Part shown: in pieces, positions 13,796 to 19,028 of the stretch | Layout: the number at the start of each line of letters is the position of its first letter | How positions within the stretch are numbered: the stretch's first letter is position 1 | Assembly (NCBI GenBank): GCA_031404155.1 | Contig: JANNGZ010000306.1 | Location: forward strand, 1 to 19,028 | Direction of reading: 5' to 3' | Length of the DNA: 19,028 nucleotides | From: JANNGZ01 sp031404155 | Lineage (GTDB): Bacteria > Pseudomonadota > Gammaproteobacteria > Burkholderiales > Burkholderiaceae_C | Notes under the pieces: model-generated | What the model was told of the DNA's origin: nothing | Database searches by the model: none | What the model saw: the letters and a program-made list of their open reading frames with translations, nothing else | Translations under genes and position numbers: made by a program

Positions 13796-13881
13796 ATGAA
13801 AGTCCTGGTGGCCGTTATGGGCACGACGAGGCTGAAGCGGTGCTCGCGCCGGCGCGCCAGTGGCTTGCCGGTGCCGGGTGA
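13796..13881 (+). pseudogene. Remnant of a universal stress protein gene
   Basis: ATG 13796 opens with MKVLVAV, the usual first strand of UspA-like proteins, but then goes into nonsense (MGTTRLKRC). In another frame from about 13816 the sequence reads DEAEAVLAPARQWLAGAG followed by TGA at 13879-13881. This resembles the helix of the intact neighbour (DQAEPVLRPVRAFVAQQGW), with the stop standing where that protein has Trp. The middle of the gene (about 55 codons) and the 3' half are missing. I read it as an internally deleted, decayed Usp copy just upstream of the intact one; the match is short and judged by eye. Confidence 0.4.
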
Positions 13882-13963
13882 TCGTGCGCTGATCTCGCGC
13901 TGATCTCACATCGCGCCTGGCTTGGGCGTGCGTTGGTCCAGCCTCGACCCGCGTGCCCGGGTT

Positions 13964-13977
13964 TTGCGCTGGGTCAA
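13964..13977. promoter_or_regulatory. Weak FNR-like box upstream of usp
   Basis: TTGCGCTGGGTCAA matches TTGAT-N4-ATCAA at 7 of 10 positions, with one good half (GTCAA). It is 77 nt before the Usp ATG at 14054, and CAACAT at 14000-14005 could be a -10 that places it at -41.5. Usp genes are common Anr/FNR targets, but the match is marginal. Confidence 0.3.
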
Positions 13978-14053
13978 GCCGGTGCGGGTGCAGTGCAGCC
14001 AACATCGGCGGACCGAAGCCCGAACCGAAACCGTAACGAAAGGCAGGCGCGCG

Positions 14054-14473
14054 ATGAAGATTCTGTTGGCCGTCGACGGCAGCGACTACACCAAACGAAT
14101 GCTCGCCTGGCTGGCAGCGCACGACGAGATGTTCGCCAAGGCCAGCGAGTACCACGTGCTCACTGTAGTAACGGCGATACCGCGGGACACCGGCTATTTC
14201 GAACTCGGCGACCCCAAGGCCTACTACCGCGACCAGGCCGAGCCGGTGCTGCGCCCGGTGCGTGCGTTTGTGGCCCAGCAGGGCTGGCACGCGAGTTTCG
14301 AGCAGCGCGAAGGCCACCCCGCGGAGGTGGTCGCCGAGGTGGCGGCGCAGGGTGGCTTCGACATCATCGTGCTCGGCTCGCATGGCCATTCAGCCCTGGG
14401 CAACCTGGTGCTCGGCTCGGTGGCCACCGGTGTGCTGGCCCGCTGCAAGGTACCGGTGTTGGTGATCCGCTGA
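14054..14473 (+). CDS. Universal stress protein (UspA family)
   Basis: This 139-residue cytoplasmic single-domain Usp starts at ATG 14054 after an AAGGCAGG region. It has MKILLAVDGSDYTKRML at the N-terminus and the ATP-binding pattern G-x2-G-x9-G-S in GSHGHSALGNLVLGS, ending KVPVLVIR. This is the nucleotide-binding subtype. Family members support survival in starvation, oxygen limitation and redox stress; the precise role here is unknown. An in-frame extension to 13922 is not family-like. It follows the acyl-CoA synthetase/GNAT gene, a weak FNR-like box and a decayed Usp copy, and precedes OsmC by 26 nt, so usp-osmC probably form one transcription unit. Confidence 0.93.
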   Translation: MKILLAVDGSDYTKRMLAWLAAHDEMFAKASEYHVLTVVTAIPRDTGYFELGDPKAYYRDQAEPVLRPVRAFVAQQGWHASFEQREGHPAEVVAEVAAQGGFDIIVLGSHGHSALGNLVLGSVATGVLARCKVPVLVIR

Positions 14474-14499
14474 AGCACCACCCTGAACGCACACTGTCG

Positions 14500-14946
14500 A
14501 TGAGTTCCGAAACCGTCACCGTGCACCTGGTGCAGCGCCTGGACTACCAGTTCGAGGTGAGCTTCGGCGACGGCGTGGCGCCGCTGCTGGTGGACGAGCC
14601 GCCGCCGCTGGGCCGGCGCGCCGGGCCGTCGCCAGCAGAACTGCTGGCCAGCGCGGTGGGCAGCTGCCTCGCCGCGTCGCTGCTGTTCTCGCTACAGAAG
14701 TACAAGCAGCAGGTCGATCCTGTACGCAGCGAGGTGAGCGCGGAAGTCGGGCGCAACGACGAAGGGCGCCTGCGCGTGCTGGCGATGCAGGCCACGCTGA
14801 CCCTGGGCGTGCCGCGCGACGGGCTGCAACACCTGGACCGCGCCTTGTCGCAGTTCGAGACCTACTGCACCGTGACACAGAGCATTGCCGCGGCGGTGCC
14901 GGTGACGGTGCGCGTGTTCGATGCGCAGGGTGAGCAGCTGAAGTAG
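14500..14946 (+). CDS. OsmC/Ohr-family peroxide-handling protein
   Basis: From ATG 14500 the product is 148 residues with the OsmC layout. PSPAELLASAVGSCLAASLL carries C56, and FETYCTVTQS carries C123, the pair that reduces hydroperoxides in this family. The sequence closes with VPVTVRVFD. Most similar in appearance to the OsmC-like 'YhfA' branch rather than classical Ohr, judged by motifs only. The gene lies 26 nt after usp on the same strand; no separate promoter was recognised. Its stop is 5 nt from the stop of the convergent formate/nitrite transporter gene, so the two units share a very tight junction. Confidence 0.85.
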   Translation: MSSETVTVHLVQRLDYQFEVSFGDGVAPLLVDEPPPLGRRAGPSPAELLASAVGSCLAASLLFSLQKYKQQVDPVRSEVSAEVGRNDEGRLRVLAMQATLTLGVPRDGLQHLDRALSQFETYCTVTQSIAAAVPVTVRVFDAQGEQLK

Positions 14947-14951
14947 GTGGA

Positions 14952-15772
14952 CTATCGGCTTGGCGGCTCGTCCGCCGGCGCCGCACCCGGGCGCAGGTAG
15001 ATCACCCAATACACCAACGCCACCAGCACACTGCCGCCGACGATGTTGCCGGCGATCACCGCCAGCAGGTTGCGCAGCATGTCGTCGCTGGCCAGCGGTG
15101 CACCCAGCAGCAGCGCGAGCGGGAAGAAGAACATGTTGGCGATCGAGTGTTCGAAACCCGCGGCCACGAACGCGGTGATCGGGAACACGATCGCCAGCAC
15201 CTTGTCGGTGACGCTGCGCCCGGCCAGCGCCATCCATACCGCCATGCACACCAGCACGTTGCACAGCACGCCGCTAAAAAAAGCTTGCACCAGCGGCATG
15301 CTGGCCTTGGCCGTGGCGATGCGCACCACGGCTTCGCCGACCGCGCCCTGGTTGAGCGCCGCGCGCCCCGACAAGAACACCAGCAGTGCCAGCCCGGCCG
15401 CGCCGACGGCATTGGCGGCCAGCGCGATGAGCCAGTTGCGCGACAGCTCGCCGCTGCTCACGCGCCCGCTGGCCCAGGCCATCGCGATCAGGTTGTTGCC
15501 GGTGAAGAGTTCCGCACCGGCTACCGTGACCAGGATCAGCCCGAGCGAAAACGCCAACCCGCCGAGCAGGCGCGAGGCCGCGAAGCCCAGGCTCGCATCG
15601 CTGGCCACCAGCGCGAACATCCAGGCGCCCAGGCCGACGAAGGCGCCGGCCAGCACGCCCAGCAAGGCCAAGGTGATCGGCGGCAGCCGCGCCTTGGCGA
15701 CGCCGACTTCGCTGACGCGCGTCGCGATCTGCGCGGTGCGTAGGCTTCCAGCCCGAAAAGTTCGTTGGCCAT
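14952..15772 (-). pseudogene. Formate/nitrite transporter (FNT, FocA/NirC family) with a one-base frameshift
   Basis: ATG 15772-15770 begins MANELFGLEAYAP, a typical FNT N-terminus, but then runs into RRSRRASAKS. At 15732-15736 the coding sense jumps by one base: with one G restored the text reads AYAPAQIATRVSEVGVAKAR and joins the frame that runs to the stop at 14952. The repaired protein would have 273 residues, the normal size. It has the six FNT helices, including GAELFTGNNLIAMAW, NWLIALAANAVGA, and the central VFPITAFVAAGFEHSIANMFFF containing the pore-region His. FNT proteins are pentameric channels for formate, nitrite or related small anions. As written only an N-terminally truncated 239-residue form could start internally. 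It may be a true pseudogene or a base-calling error. It lies 28 nt after the permease fragment. Confidence 0.85.
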
Positions 15773-15800
15773 CGTGCGGTTCCGTGGTGAAGCAGAAAGC

Positions 15801-16224
15801 TCAGCCCCCTGGTGAAAACGGCTTGCCGAGCGACGCCGGCATGTTGGCCTTGATCCAGGCGGCGTTGCGCGAGATCAGCACCAGCACGACGATGGTGGCG
15901 ATGTAGGGCAGCATGACCAGGAACTGGCTGGCGATCTCGACGCCCTGGCCTTGCAAGTGGAATTGCAGCATCGTGACGCCGCCGAACAGGTACGCGCCGA
16001 GCAGCACGCGGGCCGGGCGCCAGGTGGCGAAGGTGGTGAGGGCCAATGCGATCCAGCCCTTGCCCGCCACCATGCCCTCGACCCACAGCGGTGTATAGAC
16101 CACGGAGATGTAGGCCCCGGCCACCCCGCACAAGGCGCCGCCGGCAATCACCGCGGCGAAGCGGATCCAGCGCACCGGGTAGCCGAGGGCGTGGGCCGAC
16201 TCGGGGTTCTCGCCCACGGCGCGC
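15801..16224 (-). pseudogene. Truncated C-terminus of a BMP-family ABC transporter permease (partial duplicate)
   Basis: From RAVGENPESAHALGYPV to the stop at 15801 this encodes about 140 residues that match the C-terminus of the permease at 18360-19028 with only about 14 differences, mostly conservative. Upstream of RAVGE (beyond about 16224) the similarity stops abruptly and the opposite strand encodes part of an unrelated protein. The remaining segment has the last membrane helices (VIAGGALCGVAGAYISVVY, AWIKANMPASLGKPF). Without an N-terminus or start it cannot make a working permease. The copies differ throughout, so this is an old duplicate or a recombined paralogue, not a recent copy or a read duplicated in assembly. 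Confidence 0.85.
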
Positions 16225-16702
16225 CACTGCGCAGGCCCTGCGCAACGACCGCGACCCGCAGCGCATGCTGTTCCTGGTCGTCGATGCCGGCCGCCCGCCC
16301 GCGGGCGATTGGGCGCAGCAGATGGAGGGCTCGTCGGCGGTCGATGCCGCGCTCGCCGCTGCCGACACCGCGGTCGACTCGGCCACCCGCCTGGGCGCTG
16401 ACGCGTTCGCGCGCATGGCCGAACAATGGCGCCGGCGCATCGTCGCGTACCGTTGTTCACTGGGCGCATTGCGACTGCAGGAACTGCTAGCCCAACGCGC
16501 CGGCTGGCGCTGCGATGATCTGCAATTCTTCGCCGGCGTGGTCGGCTTCGACGGCCTGGCGCCCGAGCGCGCGCAGCGCCTGAAGGAGATGCCGACGCGC
16601 CTGGTCTTGCCCAAGGGCGACATCGACGCTGCCATCGCCGCCGGCCAGGAGGCCACGCGCGCCAGCGCCGCGTTGCAGCAGGACGCCAGGAGCGCGCGTT
16701 AA
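16225..16702 (+). pseudogene. Truncated C-terminus of a patatin-like phospholipase
   Basis: Starting at the breakpoint, the + frame reads TAQALRNDRDPQRMLFLVVDAG and runs about 158 residues to TAA 16700-16702. The strand LFLVVDAG, the helix-rich middle, and the end LQFFAGVVGFDGLAPERAQR followed by PTRLVLPKGDIDAAIAAG resemble the C-terminal part of bacterial patatin-like lipases, where a VDA strand follows the DGG catalytic Asp and an 'IPTxxxLPxxxVDxLIxAG' tail closes the domain. The catalytic GxSxG and DGG parts would lie upstream and are absent. The family call is from remembered patterns, not alignment. No start codon or promoter is evident; upstream of about 16225 this frame is only antisense of the permease fragment. 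Confidence 0.5.
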
Positions 16703-16822
16703 CCCACCCTGACGCGCGCTTGCTGGACGTCGCAGGTGCTGATGTTGCGACAGTCCTCCGGTGGCCTCACGCTGCGGCACCGAACCAGGGGTGGCCGCGT
16801 CGCCTCGAGGCGGAGCCTGCGA

Positions 16823-16828
16823 TACGAT
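16823..16828 (+). promoter_or_regulatory. Predicted -10 element upstream of the Pro/Ala-rich membrane protein
   Basis: TACGAT has four of six matches to TATAAT and sits 7 nt before ATG 16836. That ATG opens only a 33-codon frame of no recognisable character, so the element more likely serves the membrane-anchored protein starting at 16966. The rest of the 263-bp gap (16703-16965) holds nothing I can identify. Confidence 0.3.
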
Positions 16829-16965
16829 GATCCGCATGGTTGCGCCATTCGCCAACGCACTGCAGATCCGGCGCGAGGCGCAGTGTTTCGGGCGGTCGCG
16901 GGCCCGCGGCGGCGAAACGGGCCGGGCACGATGACCGCCGCCCTGCCGCGATCGGCCTGAACGCC

Positions 16966-18285
16966 ATGTGCGCGCCCGGCAGCGCCGCACCCTGGCTGGT
17001 GGAACCGCCTCGGCCCCCCGGACTGGCGCAGTGCATCCTGCTGGCCGCGTTGCTGCACCTCCTGCTGGTCCTGGTGCTCGGCACAGCGCCCGGTGGCAGT
17101 GCTCCCCTCGGCGAGGGCACATGGGGCCGACTGAACGTGACCCTCGGTGGCGCGCGAACCGCTGCCGACAGGGGCGCCACGGTGTTGGCCGACGCCCATG
17201 GCGAGCCGCGGGGCATGGCCCCGCGCGAGCGCCCGGGCGGCCTGCTGCGTGACGCGACCGTGGCCACGCCCGAGGCGCAGGGCCCAGGCACAGCGACGCT
17301 GGACTTGTCGCCTGCTGTGCCGGTGGGTCACGTGCCCGATCCACTGCCGGCCATGTCCATCGACAGGCCGTTGTCGGTACCGGTCCTGGCGAACGACGTG
17401 CCGCCCACGGTACCGGTGTCGCGGACCGCGATCGAAGCGCCCGAGGAGGTGGCCACGCCATCGGCACCGCCCGCGCCTGAGGTTGCGGCGCCGCAGGCTG
17501 ACGCGGCAACGGCGGTGCTGCCTGTGCCGGCGGCCGTTGCGGGCGAGCGGTCGCTCGAGCCTTTGTCTGCGTCACCGGCACGGGCGCCGACCTGGGTGGC
17601 ATCACCGGCGATAGCGATACCGGCCCCTTTGCCGAGCGGCGTGCCAGTCACCCTACCTGTACCGGCACCTGTGCCCGTCGCTGCGCCCGTGCCAGTCGCC
17701 GCGCCGGCGCCGGCGAGCGCGCCGGTGCCAGTGACTGCGCCGGCTCCTGCCCCGGTCACGTTGCCCACGCCCGAGACGATCGCGCCGCCAAGCGCTGCGG
17801 TCCCACTGGCACCTGCCACTCGGCCCGCGCCGGTCGAGTTACGCACCGTGCCACCCAGCGAAGCTCTCGACACGGCGCTGCGCCCGACCCGTTCCGCGTC
17901 ACCGACCACGGCGCTGGACGGCAGTGCGCTGCCCGCTTCGGCGACGCGCGCCACGGCAGGCAGCGAGCCGGGTGTGGCGCGAGGCGGTGTGCCCGAAGCC
18001 GGCGCGCGCGCCGGGCCTGACGCGGCCACGCCGGCGGCGCAGCCGGCGAGCGCGCCGCGGCTCAACCTCGACCTGATGCGCCCGCGCGGCAGCGAGATGT
18101 CGCGCCAGGCGCCGAGCGGCGTGCTGCAATTGCTGCCGCCGCCGCCGGCGCGCAAGTCAAAACTCGCCGAAGACATCGAGAACGCGGCCAAGCGCGATTG
18201 CCGCAAGGCCCACAGCGGCCTGGGCTTGCTGGCCGTCGTGCCGCTGGCCATCGATGCCGTCAGGGACAGCGGCTGCCGCTGGTAG
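16966..18285 (+). CDS. Pro/Ala/Val-rich membrane-anchored protein of unknown function
   Basis: ATG 16966 gives 439 residues. A short cytoplasmic N-terminus is followed by one membrane helix (AQCILLAALLHLLLVLVLG, about residues 24-42). Then comes a long low-complexity region rich in Pro, Ala and Val with PVPVAAPVPVAAPAPASAPV repeats (about 225-270), which probably spans the periplasm. A conserved-looking end reads KLAEDIENAAKRDCRKAHSG, then LLAVVPLAIDAVRDSGCRW. The architecture recalls TonB-type proteins, but I see no TonB C-terminal domain. The compact tail with two Cys and terminal CRW looks like the functional module and is familiar from uncharacterised Burkholderiales membrane proteins. 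An upstream in-frame extension to 16840 is Arg-rich and unlikely. It is convergent with the permease at the right edge. Confidence 0.7.
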   Translation: MCAPGSAAPWLVEPPRPPGLAQCILLAALLHLLLVLVLGTAPGGSAPLGEGTWGRLNVTLGGARTAADRGATVLADAHGEPRGMAPRERPGGLLRDATVATPEAQGPGTATLDLSPAVPVGHVPDPLPAMSIDRPLSVPVLANDVPPTVPVSRTAIEAPEEVATPSAPPAPEVAAPQADAATAVLPVPAAVAGERSLEPLSASPARAPTWVASPAIAIPAPLPSGVPVTLPVPAPVPVAAPVPVAAPAPASAPVPVTAPAPAPVTLPTPETIAPPSAAVPLAPATRPAPVELRTVPPSEALDTALRPTRSASPTTALDGSALPASATRATAGSEPGVARGGVPEAGARAGPDAATPAAQPASAPRLNLDLMRPRGSEMSRQAPSGVLQLLPPPPARKSKLAEDIENAAKRDCRKAHSGLGLLAVVPLAIDAVRDSGCRW

Positions 18286-18301
18286 CCGCCAAGCCCTGCC
18301 C

Positions 18302-18317
18302 GCCCGCGCGCGCGGGC
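18302..18317. terminator. 16-bp GC palindrome between convergent genes
   Basis: GCCCGCGCGCGCGGGC is a perfect palindrome in the 74-bp gap between the Pro/Ala-rich protein gene (+) and the permease gene (-). It could form a hairpin for both transcripts, but no T-tract follows. A small second stem, GCTGC-GCCAT-GCAGC, lies just after it. Confidence 0.35.
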
Positions 18318-18359
18318 CCGGACCGCTGCGCCATGCAGCGCGCGCGGCCCTCTGCGCCC

Positions 18360-19028
18360 TCAGCCCCCCGGCGCGAACGGCTTGCCCAGCGAAGCGGGCA
18401 TGTTGGCCTTGATCCAGGCCGCGTTGCGCGAGATCAGCACCAGCACCACGATGGTGGCCAGGTAGGGCAGCATCACCAGAAACTGGCTCGGCACCTCGAC
18501 ACCCTGGCCTTGCAGGTGGAACTGCAGCATGGTCACGCCGCCGAACAGGTAGGCGCCAGCCAGCACGCGGGCAGGGCGCCAGGTGGCGAATGTCGTGAGC
18601 GCCAGCGCGATCCAACCGCGGCCCGCCACCAGCCCCTCGACCCAGAGCGGCGCGTACACCACTGACAGGAAGGCCCCGGCCACTCCACAAAGTGCGCCTC
18701 CGGCCACCACCGCGAAGAAGCGGATGCGCCGAACCGGGTAGCCGAGCGCGTGGGCCGATTCGGGCGATTCACCGACCGCGCGCAACACCAGCCCCGCGCG
18801 GCTGCGGTAGAGGAACCAGGCGAGGCCGGCCATCAACGCGATGGCCGCGTAAACCATCGGATGCTGCTTGAAAAACGCCGGGCCGAAAAACGGAATATCG
18901 GCGAGGAACGGCACTTCGAACGGCGTGCGGTCCTCCAGTTTCTTGCCCACCAGGCCAACGCCCACAAAGGCCGAGAAGCCGGCGCCAAACAGGCTGAGTG
19001 CCAGGCCAGTGGCGTAGGGGTTGGTATT
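18360..19028 (-). CDS. BMP-family ABC transporter permease, C-terminal two-thirds (5' end outside window)
   Basis: The frame is open from the right edge (NTNPYATGLALSLFGAGFSA) to the stop at 18360, giving 222 residues of an expected 300 or so. ANPYATG-like and ESPESAHALGYPVRRIRFFA motifs and about six hydrophobic helices mark the permease class paired with BMP-type (basic membrane lipoprotein) substrate-binding proteins, which import nucleosides or related compounds. The N-terminus and the rest of the operon should lie beyond 19028. The last 140 residues are about 90% identical to the truncated copy at 15801-16224. No defect is visible in the portion shown. Confidence 0.88.
   Translation of the reverse strand, partial: NTNPYATGLALSLFGAGFSAFVGVGLVGKKLEDRTPFEVPFLADIPFFGPAFFKQHPMVYAAIALMAGLAWFLYRSRAGLVLRAVGESPESAHALGYPVRRIRFFAVVAGGALCGVAGAFLSVVYAPLWVEGLVAGRGWIALALTTFATWRPARVLAGAYLFGGVTMLQFHLQGQGVEVPSQFLVMLPYLATIVVLVLISRNAAWIKANMPASLGKPFAPGG

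Noticed and set aside
16836..16934. 33-codon frame starting just after a -10-like hexamer
   Set aside because: Too short, Arg-rich and without a ribosome-binding site; kept only as a note on the promoter.
16487..17605. Minus-strand open frames with a protein-like tail (EDCRNISTCDVQQARVRVG) ending near 16699
   Set aside because: Only the last 20 residues look protein-like; the rest is antisense to the Pro/Ala-rich gene and low in sense.
1..19028. CRISPR arrays, tRNA/rRNA genes, insertion sequences, phage genes
   Set aside because: No regularly spaced repeats, tRNA-like cloverleaf sequence, rRNA segment, transposase motif or phage protein was recognised.

Overview
The window is very GC-rich and reads as a betaproteobacterium of the order Burkholderiales (Rubrivivax / Leptothrix / Ideonella-like). 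This is inferred from codon usage, from an fnr-hemN-SafE cluster typical of the group, and from a Burkholderiales-type membrane protein ending in GCRW. No species is claimed. I see no rRNA, tRNA, CRISPR array or insertion sequence.

Layout. Positions 1-860 hold the tail of an unknown + gene and a YdjM-like membrane gene (-) interrupted by an in-frame TAA. Positions about 900-2040 are clearly lower in GC and contain a decayed membrane-anchored gene (-). Positions 2045-4317 hold divergent fnr (-) and hemN (+) with an FNR box between them. Positions 4318-5766 hold a glyoxalase-like remnant, a small acidic protein, a second FNR box and a SafE/TauE-type membrane protein. Positions 5932-8764 encode an OmpR-type response regulator and a soluble PAS-GAF hybrid histidine kinase. 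Positions 9030-9815 encode a second FNR-family regulator without the N-terminal cysteines. Positions 10034-14946 carry, on the + strand, a carbamoyltransferase-like protein lacking its substrate-binding motifs, an acyl-CoA synthetase/GNAT acetyltransferase, a universal stress protein (preceded by a remnant of another) and an OsmC protein. Positions 14952-15772 (-) are a formate/nitrite transporter gene with a one-base frameshift. From 15801 the window holds a truncated copy of an ABC permease C-terminus abutting a truncated patatin-like C-terminus, then a Pro/Ala-rich membrane-anchored protein, and finally the better copy of the same permease running off the right edge.

How it fits together. 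The core looks like a low-oxygen and redox regulon. FNR is the oxygen sensor, HemN is the oxygen-independent haem enzyme, and the SafE-type protein is of a kind often found beside cbb3 oxidase genes. Usp, OsmC, the formate/nitrite channel and the acetyl-CoA-linked protein are frequent companions under Anr/FNR control. Two boxes match TTGAT-N4-ATCAA at 9 of 10 positions and sit in almost identical promoters. Two weaker boxes lie before the carbamoyltransferase-like gene and before usp.

The most notable points are the twin FNR promoters with start codons about 3 nt after the predicted transcription start, the FNR-linked carbamoyltransferase pseudoenzyme, the partially duplicated permease with a sharp breakpoint, and an unusual number of broken genes (at least six). 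The lesions could reflect genome decay or base-level and assembly errors; the sequence alone cannot decide.
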